A DNA stretch of 64,000 bases from JAHBXE01 sp044222195 (GCA_044222195.1 JBGANS010000019.1:16607-80606), one strand, 5' to 3'. Shown: positions 9,101-16,437, counted from the stretch's first letter. Notes: a model not told the origin generated them from the sequence alone. Made by a program: numbers and translations.

Positions 9101-9346
9101 GATGGTGACGCCGGTGGAGATCGGGTTGATGGAGATGTTGTCGGGGGAGATCGGCGAAGGGATGAGGGGCCGCGAGAGGACCTGGTCGGGATGGCCGCTG
9201 TCATGGATGAGAAGGGAGAGGACCTCGGCGCGGAGCTGGGGATCGTTCGCGCAGAGGCGGTCGAGAATGGCGTCGCGCTCGTGAGGCGCGGCGTCGGAAA
9301 CCTCGATGAAGGCCTGTTGAACGGCGGCGTGGCGCTCAGGAGTCAC
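6104..9346 (-). CDS. Transmembrane Ser/Thr protein kinase with C-terminal WD40 propeller(s)
   Basis: A 1,080-residue Hanks-type kinase. Residues 84-355 form the kinase domain: LGAGGMG loop (91-97), catalytic Lys114 in VALK, HRDLKPSN with Asp210, DFG 228-230, and GTLPYMSPEQ in the activation region. One membrane helix lies near 378-397, then a charged coiled segment. From about 470 to the end come many WD40-like repeats (FSPDGARLISGGFDNTVRLWD is typical), enough for one or two propellers outside the membrane. The GTG start at 9346 overlaps the TGA of the ECF sigma gene (GTGA), so the two are translationally coupled. ECF-kinase pairs are common in planctomycetes; the sensed signal is unknown. 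Confidence 0.92.
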   Translation of the reverse strand: MTPERHAAVQQAFIEVSDAAPHERDAILDRLCANDPQLRAEVLSLLIHDSGHPDQVLSRPLIPSPISPDNISINPISTGVTIGSYTIIRALGAGGMGAVYLAQQERPQRTVALKVIRPGIVSPAMLRRMELEAELLGRLHHPGIAHIYEAGHTDDPLGASPFFAMEYIDGPSLTEYAFSRRLDTNARLTLMLKVCEAVQHAHQKGIIHRDLKPSNILVDSTGQPKVLDFGVARAQGANTHHTGTGQLIGTLPYMSPEQVSGDPNETDTRSDVYALGVTLYQLLSGRLPHQIDSTSIPEAARIIREDDPPSLGTLDRAFRGDIETIAARAMDKDRTRRYQSAQALALEIRRYLDGEPIEAKRDSAMYFLRKQLRRYRTLVAGVCLLIIGLSAFSIYAWSEARRRGELVLEADLARDQARSAEKVADAARQSAESKNEALQRADYHNRIGFAQAAFAGGDVDRLRRLLAGCPESMRGWEWNYLTRLSDNSVSTINFPHSSPSPSLVFTYPDRLIVYMVHDGFHIYHRSTHKLIRTIAIPEKAVFAVASPDGSRVIAGDSAQLNTWNTESGELVASLPIGPHHFIGDISRDGSRVLSIAHDGTIAVIGAADGTQHAKVETGRLVNVACFSAAGDLFASGSEVGRVRVFRTDGTMLHELPLHPLAIRSMAFDPSGTRLATGCADGIVRIWDITGPTPKTPAIQGLIHSNKITALAYSPSGDRIVTGSTDSLVKLIDAATCEPLRTWAGHANTVTGLAFTDADTIFSASRDGTVREWSTKPSPDDLASQIKATTIYGAAFNLDGSRIFGAGNPSGVREWDAATLKVLRTLPSHGALSMDLDLSSDGQTAYTCGRDGQVRAWDLKSSSMSIQFPSHQGSANDIALCEKKNWLLTGGDDGLVHISDLKTGKLVRDIPATTSSLLAVTTSPDGLLIYTGGRDNLIRIWSADTFAELVTLRGHTGFVTSLVVSPDGAILASTSEDGTLLLWSARDGPHVSHAPALTLSGHQTAVYCSAFSPDGARLISGGFDNTVRLWDVASGAELLTLRGHISAVHAVAFSPDGNRILSTTDAGGIRIWNAKRTPRSP

Positions 9347-10041
9347 GAGCGGGCCTCGGGCGGAGTGGAACCCGGTGGAGGCGCAACGCCAAACCCGGCG
9401 TTGGTCTGCTCGGCCTGAGAGGCGATCTCGCGGCGGAGCCAGGCGCGGGCGAACTTCCACTCGTTCTTGACGGTGGCGGGCGAGACATCGAGGGCGAGGG
9501 CGGTTTCTTCGATGCTCAAGCCGGCGAAGCAGCGGAGCATGACGACGTCGGCGGTGCGTTTGCCAAGGTCTGCGAGGCGGGCGAGAGCGGAATCGAGGGC
9601 AAGGACTTCTTCGAAGCCGGGCTCGCCGTCGGCGCCTTCGACGATGTCCTGCGGGTCGGTATGGATGATGCGGCCGCCGCCGCGTTTGAGGCTCTTGCGC
9701 TCGCGGGCGCGATCGACGAGGATGCGTCGCATGGCGAGGGCGGCGGCGCCGAAGAAGTGGGCGCGGCTGTTCCACTGGACGCTGGTTTCGCCGACGAGCT
9801 TGATGTAGGCCTCGTGGACGAGGGCGGTGGGCTGGAGCGTCTGGCCGGCGCCGGCGTTGGGCTCGGCGGCCATGCGGGCGCGGGCGAGCTTTCGGAGCTC
9901 GGCGTAGACGAGGGGCAGCAGGTCGGCCGCGGCCCGGGCATCGCCACCGCCTGCGGCGATGAGGAGTTGGGTGACTTCGGCGGGCGCGGGTGTGGGCGAG
10001 GGGGTGGATGGAGGCGGAAGATTGGACGGATCGCGGCTCAT
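9343..10041 (-). CDS. ECF-family RNA polymerase sigma factor
   Basis: A 232-residue ECF sigma factor of the planctomycete type that lacks an adjacent anti-sigma factor. Region 2 covers about residues 45-125 (PLVYAELRKLARARM, LQPTALVHEAYIKLV, RAHFFGAAALAMRRILVDRARER). Region 4 is near 150-205 (LADLGKRTADVVMLRCFAGLSIEETALALDVSPATVKNEW, a clear helix-turn-helix). Both ends carry extra Pro-rich tails. It overlaps the downstream kinase by 4 bases. The likely logic, inferred from the pairing, is that phosphorylation by the kinase controls sigma activity. The target promoter is unknown. Confidence 0.92.
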   Translation of the reverse strand: MSRDPSNLPPPSTPSPTPAPAEVTQLLIAAGGGDARAAADLLPLVYAELRKLARARMAAEPNAGAGQTLQPTALVHEAYIKLVGETSVQWNSRAHFFGAAALAMRRILVDRARERKSLKRGGGRIIHTDPQDIVEGADGEPGFEEVLALDSALARLADLGKRTADVVMLRCFAGLSIEETALALDVSPATVKNEWKFARAWLRREIASQAEQTNAGFGVAPPPGSTPPEARS

Positions 10042-10081
10042 GGATAGACGCCGCGTGCATAGTACCAGAGCGCTCGCTGAA

Positions 10082-10717
10082 TCAGGATTGCTTCGCGCCG
10101 CATTCCGGACAGAATCGTGTGGTTGAATCGATCTGGGCCTTGCAGCTGGTGCATGCGACCTTGGACGCGGCGATGGGCTTGCCGCATTCGGTGCAGAACT
10201 TGCCGCCGGTGGACTTGGCTCCGCAGTTTGGGCAGGTCGCGGCTTGGGCGCGGTTGATGTCGAGGCCGGCGGTCTGATCGGTGGTTCGGGCTTTTTCCCA
10301 GACCTGTTCTCTGGCGGCGGTGGCCTGGGCAGAGGCGGCTTCTTCCTGGAGATCGGGGGCGCAGGTCTCGCATTGACCGCGGGAGGCGTTCCAGCAGTGT
10401 TCGGGGCAGACCCACTTGCCGCAGCGAGAGCATTGCTTGAACTTCTTCTTGCCTTCTTCGACGGCGGTGCGGAAGGCGGCGTCCCACGCGGGGCCGCGGA
10501 GGGCGTCTTTGAGATGGTCGGCGGCGCCGGCGAGCTGGTTGAGCTTTCCGCCGAAGAGACCGCCGGCGGCGCGGAGGAGTCCGCCGCCGATGCCGACCTT
10601 GCTGGGCTGGAAGGACGAGAGGAAGCCGTTGTGGCACTTGTCGCAGTGGAACTCGAACTGGTAGCCGGTGTTGTTGGAGCGGTCGGTGTAGTTGGAGGTG
10701 AAGGCGGTGAGGGACAT
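10082..10717 (-). CDS. Zinc-ribbon protein with four metal-binding clusters
   Basis: A 211-residue cytosolic protein without signal peptide. It has a CxxC near the N-terminus (FHCDKCHNG), then CSRCGKWVCPEHCWNASRGQCETC in the middle. Two C-terminal zinc ribbons follow (CPNCGAK...FCTECGKP and CTSCKAQ...FCPECGAK). A Gly-rich, Ala-rich stretch at about 40-70 (VGIGGGLLRAAGGLFGG) could be an amphipathic or membrane-interacting helix. Proteins with this pattern are common and uncharacterised in bacteria. It lies 40 bases downstream of the ECF sigma start side and reads in the same direction, but nothing shows they are co-transcribed. Confidence 0.75.
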   Translation of the reverse strand: MSLTAFTSNYTDRSNNTGYQFEFHCDKCHNGFLSSFQPSKVGIGGGLLRAAGGLFGGKLNQLAGAADHLKDALRGPAWDAAFRTAVEEGKKKFKQCSRCGKWVCPEHCWNASRGQCETCAPDLQEEAASAQATAAREQVWEKARTTDQTAGLDINRAQAATCPNCGAKSTGGKFCTECGKPIAASKVACTSCKAQIDSTTRFCPECGAKQS

Positions 10718-10779
10718 GGGGGGCTCCTGGTGCGAAGCGCCTAACAGGATAACAAATCATGATCGTCGCGCTATCGACG

Positions 10780-10801
10780 GCCGGGGCGGGGAAGCCCCGG
10801 C
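10780..10801 (-). terminator. GC hairpin after the pseudouridine synthase gene
   Basis: GCCGGGGC (10780-10787) and GCCCCGGC (10794-10801) form an 8-base perfect stem directly after the rluA-type stop codon. There is no U-tract, so it may be a transcript-end hairpin or a small repeat. Confidence 0.4.
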
Positions 10802-11563
10802 TCACTCGTCGAGTTGGGGGACGGCCGCGGCCTCGGGCTTGTCGAATCCAAGACGCCGCAATAGCGGCCCGAGGTCTTTCGGCCATGCCGACTGCACATC
10901 GATCGTCTCGCCGGTTGTCGGGTGCTTGAAGATGAGGCGGTGGGCGTGAAGGGCGAGCCGCGGCGAGACGAAGAGTTTGGACTTGGGGGCGTAGAGCTCA
11001 TCGCCGAGGATGGGGCAGCCGATCGAGTGGAGGTGGATGCGGACCTGGTGGAGGCGGCCGGTGACGGGGCGGCACTCGATGAGGGCGGCGCGGCCCTCCC
11101 CCACTTTCGCGGTCTGGAGCGTGCGGTAGGCGGTGATGGCCTGCTTGCCGGAGGCGGCGATCTTGGCGAGTTTCTTGTCGTCTTCGGTTTCGAGGATGGG
11201 GCGGTTGATGACGCCGCTGGGCTTGTTGGGGGCGCGGGCGGCAATGGCCCAGTAGAACTTCTTGATCTCGCGGGCGGCGAAGGCTTTGCGGAGTGTGTCG
11301 TAGGCGCGGGGCTTGAGTCCCACGAGGAGCAGGCCGCTGGTCTGGCGGTCGAGGCGGTGGAGGAGGCCGAAGTCGCGTGCCTTGCCGAGGTTCTGGAGCT
11401 GCTGGCCGAACTCCGCGAAGAGGCCGTTGAGGAGCGTGTCGTCTTCGTGGCCGCGGCCGGGTTGGGTGACGAGGCGCGGGGGCTTTTCGACGACGAGGCA
11501 GTCTTCATCCTGGTGGCGGATTTTGTAGGTGATGTTGGGGTTGGGGTTGATGGAGAGGTTCAT
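10802..11563 (-). CDS. RluA-family pseudouridine synthase
   Basis: This enzyme isomerises uridine to pseudouridine in rRNA or tRNA. The 253-residue product has the family catalytic motif GLLHRLDRQTSGLLLVG near residue 70, with the nucleophilic Asp in HRLDRxTSG. It also has KFYWAIAARAP, the RPVTGRLHQVRIHLHSIGCPILGDELYA motif and LALHAHRL near the C-terminus. There is no N-terminal S4 domain, so it resembles RluA/RluC-core enzymes and the position modified cannot be told. The start MNLSINPNPNITY is 14 bases from an inverted-repeat element that separates it from pgl upstream. Confidence 0.92.
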   Translation of the reverse strand: MNLSINPNPNITYKIRHQDEDCLVVEKPPRLVTQPGRGHEDDTLLNGLFAEFGQQLQNLGKARDFGLLHRLDRQTSGLLLVGLKPRAYDTLRKAFAAREIKKFYWAIAARAPNKPSGVINRPILETEDDKKLAKIAASGKQAITAYRTLQTAKVGEGRAALIECRPVTGRLHQVRIHLHSIGCPILGDELYAPKSKLFVSPRLALHAHRLIFKHPTTGETIDVQSAWPKDLGPLLRRLGFDKPEAAAVPQLDE

Positions 11564-11576
11564 GGGCGGGGGAGAG

Positions 11577-11707
11577 TACGCAGAGGTGCGGAGAGGAAAC
11601 GCAGAGGGCGCAGAGAGTGGAGCATGTTCAGAACGGATTTCCGAACGCGGATTGCCAGTCAGGCCTTTCTCTGCGACCTTCGCGTGATCTCTGCGCCTCT
11701 GCGTGTT
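11577..11707. repeat. CGCAGAG inverted-repeat element, gene-free copy 1
   Basis: The left side is TACGCAGAGGTGCGGAGA... followed by AACGCAGAGGGCGCAGAG. The right side is TTCTCTGCGA...ATCTCTGCGCCTCTGCGTG, so outer and inner CGCAGAG units form an inverted pair. The 131-base element fills the gap between the pgl stop (11712) and the pseudouridine synthase start (11563) and has no open gene. Confidence 0.65.
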
Positions 11708-11711
11708 TGCG

Positions 11712-12512
11712 TTAGCCCGGCACGGACGCGGCGTCGAGGTACCAGCGGAGTTCGCCGCCGAGGGGCTGGATGCCGGTGATGGGGAGGGCGGCGGGGTCTG
11801 GGTGCTTGAGGGCGGCGAGCTTGGCGATGGTGTCGCGTTTCTTCTCGCCGGTGACCATGACGGCGATGAAGCGGGAGGCGTTGAGAAGATCGAACGTCAT
11901 GGTGACGCGATCTGGAGGGGTCACCGTCGGTCCCGAGTTGATGGCGATGAGACGGCCACTGGAGGTCAGCGCGGGGGAGTTGGGGAAGAGGCTGGCGGTG
12001 TGGGCGTCGGCGCCCATGCCGAGGAGGACGTAGTCGAGGCGGTCGTGGCCCTTTTCGCGCCAGGCGAGCGTTTCCTTGAGTTCGGTTTCGTAGCGCGTGT
12101 CGGCGTCTTCGGCGAGGGCGGGGATCGGGTGGACCTGGGTGTCGGGGATGTCCGAGTGGGTGACGAGGGTTTCACGGATCATCTTGAAGTTGGAGCGGTC
12201 ATCGTCGGACTCGACGCGGCGTTCATCGACGATCCACAAGTGCGTGCGCTTCCAGGGGAGGTCGCGGTAACTCGGATCGTACATGAGACGCCGGTAGAGT
12301 GGTTCGGGCGTCGTGCCGCCGCTGAGAGCGAGTTGGAAGTCGCCGAAGGCGCGGACACAGTTCTTGGCATGGAAGAAGAGATCCGCGGCGATGGCGTCGA
12401 TGAGGTCTTCAGGGCTGGAGCGGAGAACGACAGTGCCGGGAAGGCGGGGCTTGGGCGGTAGCGATGCGACGGCCTCGAACGGAGTCGCGGGGATGGGGTC
12501 GGGGGAGGTCAC
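11712..12512 (-). CDS. pgl: 6-phosphogluconolactonase
   Basis: Pgl hydrolyses 6-phosphogluconolactone in the oxidative pentose phosphate pathway. The 266-residue protein has the family blocks FQLALSGGTTPEPLYRRL, HLWIVDERRVESDDDRSNFKM, VLLGMGADAHTASLFPNSPAL (with the GxGxDGH-like site) and VMVTGEKKRDTI, in the standard order. About 30 extra N-terminal residues are Pro-rich. No zwf or gnd lies nearby, so it is not in a pentose phosphate operon here. Its stop codon is 5 bases from the inverted-repeat element. Confidence 0.93.
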   Translation of the reverse strand: MTSPDPIPATPFEAVASLPPKPRLPGTVVLRSSPEDLIDAIAADLFFHAKNCVRAFGDFQLALSGGTTPEPLYRRLMYDPSYRDLPWKRTHLWIVDERRVESDDDRSNFKMIRETLVTHSDIPDTQVHPIPALAEDADTRYETELKETLAWREKGHDRLDYVLLGMGADAHTASLFPNSPALTSSGRLIAINSGPTVTPPDRVTMTFDLLNASRFIAVMVTGEKKRDTIAKLAALKHPDPAALPITGIQPLGGELRWYLDAASVPG

Positions 12513-12594
12513 CGGGTATTAAAGGCTGTCACGGGGCGTCTTCGCCGGAGATCAGACGTGAGTTGTTGTCGGACCGAAGCGTGCGCGACCTCGA

Positions 12595-13098
12595 TCATTT
12601 GAGGGCGTGTTGGCCGCGGGATTCGCGAGTTTGGTTGAGATGGGCAAACGCGGCGGGGTGGTCCTTCAGCAACTTGATGAGCTGCGAGTGGGAGCACTCA
12701 AGGCGGAGGGCGGCCTTGTTGGTGTCGAGTTTGCAGGACTCGATGACGTCGAGGGCTTCGGCGAGGAGGGCGGGGTAGTCACGGTGGGTTGGATTGCAGG
12801 AGATGCGGCCTTGGGGGCTGGTTCGGGACATCCAGAGGTCGGAACGGGCGTCACCCAGTGGGACGGGCCGGCGGACCTGCGTCGCGAGCGCGAGGCGAAG
12901 ACGGAATACGGCGACGGACTTGTTCTGCTCGGAGCTGCGGCGCTCGCCCGCGTGGGCTTCGACGCCGGTTGGTGTGTGGTGAAGGGTGACCTTGGTTTCG
13001 ACCTTGTTGCGGTGCTGGCCACCGGGGCCGGAGGAGCGGCCCTTGGTGAGGTCGCACTGCTTGAGGAGCTCGGAGTCGGAAAGGGCGGCGGGGTGCAT
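12595..13098 (-). CDS. GGQ-motif release-factor-like protein (peptidyl-tRNA hydrolase type)
   Basis: A 167-residue single-domain protein with the catalytic motif KGRSSGPGGQHRNKVETKV near residues 20-38. The GGQ tripeptide is what class I release factors insert into the ribosomal peptidyl-transferase centre. It lacks codon-recognition domains, like ArfB/ICT1-type or PrfH-like proteins that rescue stalled ribosomes. Its C-terminal half (NPTHRDYPALLAEALDVIE..., then a Leu/His-rich helix) differs from the basic tail of ArfB, so subfamily is uncertain. The ATG at 13098 is chosen; an upstream open frame runs through the CGCAGAG repeat and is not coding-like. Confidence 0.85.
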   Translation of the reverse strand: MHPAALSDSELLKQCDLTKGRSSGPGGQHRNKVETKVTLHHTPTGVEAHAGERRSSEQNKSVAVFRLRLALATQVRRPVPLGDARSDLWMSRTSPQGRISCNPTHRDYPALLAEALDVIESCKLDTNKAALRLECSHSQLIKLLKDHPAAFAHLNQTRESRGQHALK

Positions 13099-13110
13099 GA
13101 AGCAGAGACA

Positions 13111-13239
13111 GTACGCAGAGGCGCGGAGGGGAACCGCAGAGGGCGCGGAAGGGACGTGACTCTGCCGGACCGAGGGTTCGACCGCCGACCACTTGAATCT
13201 TCTCTGCGAACTCTGCGCGATCTCTGCGCCCCTGCGTAC
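13111..13239. repeat. CGCAGAG inverted-repeat element, gene-free copy 2
   Basis: Termini are perfect inverted 8-mers GTACGCAG (13111-13118) and CTGCGTAC (13232-13239). Inner units are AACCGCAGAGGGCGCGGAAG on the left and TTCTCTGCGAACTCTGCGCG then ATCTCTGCGCCCCTGCGTAC on the right. It spans the whole gap between the tsaD stop (13245) and the start of the release-factor-like gene (13098). Its right half aligns closely with that of the copy at 11577. Confidence 0.7.
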
Positions 13240-13244
13240 CTGCC

Positions 13245-14309
13245 TCAGCACGATGTCGTGGGCGTCGCCTGAAGAGAGAGGTCGCTGGTTCGGCCCGCCT
13301 GGTGCAGGTGATACGCAAGGCCGGCGATCATGGCGGCGTTGTCTACGCACAGGTCGAGCGGCGGGAGAAAGAGGGGGAGACTGTGCGCGGCGGCCAGGCT
13401 GGTGAGCTCGGCACGGAGGAGAGAGTTCGCGGTGACACCGCCGCCGGCGAGAATTGAGCGGTAGGCGTTGCTGGAGAGGGCTCGTTCGAGTTTGAGAGTG
13501 ATGGCGCGGACGGCGGCACGTTGGAAGCTGGCGGCGAGATCGGCTCGGCTGGCATCGGAGAGCCAGGTGTGGTCGCGTTCGAAGTGGCCGCCGCGTTGCG
13601 GGATGCCTCGGACGGCGTAGAGCAGGGAGGTCTTGAGCCCGCTGAAGGAGAAGTCGAGGGAGTTGGGGGCGATGCGGCTGATCGGGAAGTCGTGGGCACG
13701 GTCGTCGGCACCGGGCGTCTGGGCGAGCTTGTCGAGGTTCGGGCCGCCGGGGTAGGGCAGGCCGAGAATGGTGGCCGCCTTGTCGAAGGCTTCACCGATC
13801 GCATCGTCGATGGTGGCGCCGAGACGGCGGAGGTCGATCGGGGATTCGAGGTGGTAGAGGGCGGTGTGGCCACCGCTGACGACGAGGCCGAGGGCGGGGA
13901 AGAGGGACGAAGGGACGGAGGGACGGAGGGACGGAGTGCGAGATTCGAGGAGGCCGGCGTAGAGGTGGGCCTGGATGTGGTCGACGCCGAGGAGGGGCCT
14001 TTGAAGGGACCAGGAGAGGGCCTTGGCGGCGGCGACTCCAACCAGCAGAGAACCGATGAGGCCCGGGCGGTGGCCGACGGCGATGGCGTCCATCTCGGAA
14101 AGGTGGAGGCCGGCTTCGGCAACGGCCCGGCGGACAACGGGAAGGATTCGCTCCGCGTGGGCGCGGCTGGCGAGTTCGGGAACGACTCCCGCGTATTCCG
14201 CATGGAGGTCGTGCTGCGAAGCTATGACGCTGCTGAGGATGCGGCGTCCATCCTCCACCACGGCGGCGGCGGTCTCATCACAGGAAGTTTCGAGTCCGAG
14301 GATGCGCAT
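13245..14309 (-). CDS. tsaD: tRNA threonylcarbamoyladenosine transferase TsaD
   Basis: TsaD transfers the threonylcarbamoyl group to A37 of ANN-decoding tRNAs. The 354-residue product starts MRILGLETSCDETAAAVV and contains the ASKHA ATPase motifs. It has HAEYAGVVPELASRAHAERILP, then LLGVDHIQAHLYAG with the two metal-binding His, VVSGGHTALYHL, GEAFDKAATILGLPYPGGP and AGGGVTANSLLR. About ten residues after 'AGLLES' are extra compared with the family and are encoded by four tandem 8-base units. The downstream stop is 6 bases from the inverted-repeat element. A secreted-protease gene diverges 173 bases upstream. Confidence 0.96.
   Translation of the reverse strand: MRILGLETSCDETAAAVVEDGRRILSSVIASQHDLHAEYAGVVPELASRAHAERILPVVRRAVAEAGLHLSEMDAIAVGHRPGLIGSLLVGVAAAKALSWSLQRPLLGVDHIQAHLYAGLLESRTPSLRPSVPSSLFPALGLVVSGGHTALYHLESPIDLRRLGATIDDAIGEAFDKAATILGLPYPGGPNLDKLAQTPGADDRAHDFPISRIAPNSLDFSFSGLKTSLLYAVRGIPQRGGHFERDHTWLSDASRADLAASFQRAAVRAITLKLERALSSNAYRSILAGGGVTANSLLRAELTSLAAAHSLPLFLPPLDLCVDNAAMIAGLAYHLHQAGRTSDLSLQATPTTSC
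13904..13935. repeat. Four tandem 8-base repeats inside tsaD
   Basis: The unit GGGACGGA occurs three times perfectly (13912-13935), preceded by GGGACGAA. On the tsaD strand it encodes the extra SLRPSVPS stretch. The 8-base unit is not a multiple of three, so losing or gaining one unit would shift the tsaD frame. Confidence 0.85.
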
Positions 14310-14482
14310 GGGTAGGCCGGGCCGAGTCTAGCTCTTGCCGTCGAGGCTCATCAGAGCCTGTTCGTAGTGCGTGCGGCTGATTCCCGACAAAGAGAGCGTT
14401 TGGTTGCACGCACGAGAGTGAATTCGTAGTCTGATCGCAGAGACAAGACGCCGCCATTCCGGCGGTTCGTGGGAGAAGAGAC

Positions 14483-16348
14483 ATGAGCAAGTGCAGTGTC
14501 GTAGTGCGCTCTCCGAGAGGGGGCGCCTGGGTTGTCGCCATTTTGTGTCTGTGCGGCGCCGCCGCGGGTCAGCAGAGCCTGACCACGACGGTGAACAGCA
14601 GCGGGCCGACGGGCTCGAATCATGCCGCGGCGCACGGGCTGCGGACGGGCACAGGCGTGAACATCGGCATCATCGAGGTGCCGGAGTCGAACGGGCGCAA
14701 CGGGATCATCGGGAACGGGAACCTTGGAGCGCGGCTGCTCAACAGCTGGAACTTCAACGGGCTCGCGCCCGGGTTCATCGGGCCGATTCCGGCGCCGACA
14801 GGGAACGGCGATCACGCGACGATGGTGTCCAGCCTCGCGGCGGGGAACGCCATCGCGGCGGCGGCGCCCTACCCCGGGATGGTGGGTGTGGCGCGGCAGG
14901 CGAACGTGTACTTCGCGAACATCGCGGGCGTCGGCGCTGCGGGGTACACGAACTCGCTGCGGCTGGCGACGTCGTACATGAGGCTCAACGGCGGGACGCA
15001 CCTGTTCAATCACAGCTGGGGGTACACGGGGAGCGACGACGGCGGACAGAACCCCGATGCGGTGTACATGGACTGGTTCCAGAACCGGTATGACGGGCTG
15101 ATGATGGTGGCCGCGGGCAACGATGGGCACGTCGCGGCCGGCGGCGGTGTGTACAACAACGGCACCAAGATCATGGGTCGGCCGGCGGATCTGTACAACG
15201 GCATCACGGTCGGCGCGACGGACCAGACGTTCTCGATGCGGGGGACATACAGCAGTTACCTGGCGACGGGGGAGAATGGCATCACGACGAACGGGAGGGG
15301 CAAGCCCGACATCGTGGCGCCGGGCACGGGCATGGACGACACGATCGCGTACCCGGGGAATCGGCCGACGTTTGGCACAAGCTGGGCGACGCCGCACGTG
15401 ACCGGGGCCGCGGCCCTGCTTGTGCAGAACGGCCTGGGGCTGGGCGGCGGACCGGGGGGCGGGGCGCGGCCGCCGTCGAACCACACGGCGATCAAGGCGC
15501 TGATCCTGAACTCGGCGAGGAAGCGCGGGATAGCCGGAGAGAACTCGGCGAACTCGACGGCGAGGGACTACACGGGCGGATTCAGCAACGTGACCCGGAC
15601 CGACCAGGAAACCTCGGACGAGGACTACCTTAACGGCGCGGCGACGCTTCGGGTCGGGGGCACGCCGGTCAACGGCGCCCCGCCGAACGCAACCGCGAAC
15701 TGGACGCCGACGCAGTGGGCGAAGAACCCGGGCCCGACGGGCGCGTTTTTCGCGTACAAGCCGCTTGACGATGAGCAGGGCACCGGGCTGCTCGATGCCC
15801 ATCGTGCACTGATCAACATGAACGGCGGGGAGCAGAACCCCGGCAATATCACGCCGATCGGTTGGGACCGGGACAGCGTGCAGTCGGTCGCCGGGCAGGT
15901 CAGGAAGAGCTACGACGTGAACTTCGTCATCCCGGCGAACTCGTTCATCACGGCCACCCTGTGCTGGGATCGGCTCATTACGGAGACCAATGACGGCGGA
16001 CCCAATACCGCGCTCGATCAGGTCGACCTGAACGACACGTACGGGCCGACGGGCGGCGCCGCGGTCAACGGGCTTGCCGACCTCGACCTCGAGTTCAACT
16101 ACCACGGCGCGCAGGGGAACTTCCTGCTCGCGGGATCGGTGTCGGTCATCGACAACGTCGAGCACCTGCACATCCCCACGCCGTTTGTGATCAATCCCGG
16201 CGAACTGTCGATCGATGTGAAGCTGACGAATGACAGGGGACTGGGTGTCATCGACTACGGCGTGGCGTGGTGGACGGTGCCGACGCCTGGCGTGAGCTCG
16301 CTCCTGGCGATGGCCGGGATCGTCGCGATGCGGCGGCGGCGCTCCTGA
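14483..16348 (+). CDS. Secreted subtilisin-like (S8) serine peptidase with PEP-CTERM-like tail
   Basis: A 621-residue exported protease. The signal peptide is about residues 1-30 (AWVVAILCLCGAAAGQQ). S8 motifs are present: His111 in GNGDHATMVSS, oxyanion Asn213 in VAAGNDGH, DIVAPGTGM, and Ser300 in FGTSWATPHVTGAAAL. The position expected to carry the catalytic Asp reads NIGIIEVPESNG, with Glu65 instead. A beta-sandwich region follows (about 430-590). The last residues, VPTPGVSSLLAMAGIVAMRRRRS, have a short motif, a hydrophobic helix and an Arg cluster, like planctomycete PEP-CTERM sorting signals. GAGAAGAG precedes the ATG. The substrate is unknown. Confidence 0.88.
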   Translation: MSKCSVVVRSPRGGAWVVAILCLCGAAAGQQSLTTTVNSSGPTGSNHAAAHGLRTGTGVNIGIIEVPESNGRNGIIGNGNLGARLLNSWNFNGLAPGFIGPIPAPTGNGDHATMVSSLAAGNAIAAAAPYPGMVGVARQANVYFANIAGVGAAGYTNSLRLATSYMRLNGGTHLFNHSWGYTGSDDGGQNPDAVYMDWFQNRYDGLMMVAAGNDGHVAAGGGVYNNGTKIMGRPADLYNGITVGATDQTFSMRGTYSSYLATGENGITTNGRGKPDIVAPGTGMDDTIAYPGNRPTFGTSWATPHVTGAAALLVQNGLGLGGGPGGGARPPSNHTAIKALILNSARKRGIAGENSANSTARDYTGGFSNVTRTDQETSDEDYLNGAATLRVGGTPVNGAPPNATANWTPTQWAKNPGPTGAFFAYKPLDDEQGTGLLDAHRALINMNGGEQNPGNITPIGWDRDSVQSVAGQVRKSYDVNFVIPANSFITATLCWDRLITETNDGGPNTALDQVDLNDTYGPTGGAAVNGLADLDLEFNYHGAQGNFLLAGSVSVIDNVEHLHIPTPFVINPGELSIDVKLTNDRGLGVIDYGVAWWTVPTPGVSSLLAMAGIVAMRRRRS

Positions 16349-16372
16349 GCGACCGCGTGAAGATGTGAAAGC

Positions 16373-16402
16373 AACCGACCCGTCCTGGTGGACGGGTCGG
16401 TT
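16373..16402. terminator. Bidirectional terminator between S8 and S41 peptidase genes
   Basis: Perfect 13-base stem AACCGACCCGTCC (16373-16385), loop TGGT, GGACGGGTCGGTT (16390-16402), followed by TTCATTTC on the plus strand. It lies between two convergent genes and can serve both. Confidence 0.85.
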
Positions 16403-16437
16403 TCATTTCAGGGCTTGAGTTGCGGGTCCGCGGTGGC

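Noticed and set aside
7763..9418. 551-codon frame antisense to the kinase-WD40 gene
   Set aside because: Gly/Val/Asp/Ala-only composition, no ribosome site, and it runs through conserved kinase motifs on the other strand.
14351..16171. 606-codon frame antisense to the S8 peptidase
   Set aside because: Arg/Pro/Val-rich with no domain; the sense strand has a signal peptide, triad motifs and a sorting tail.
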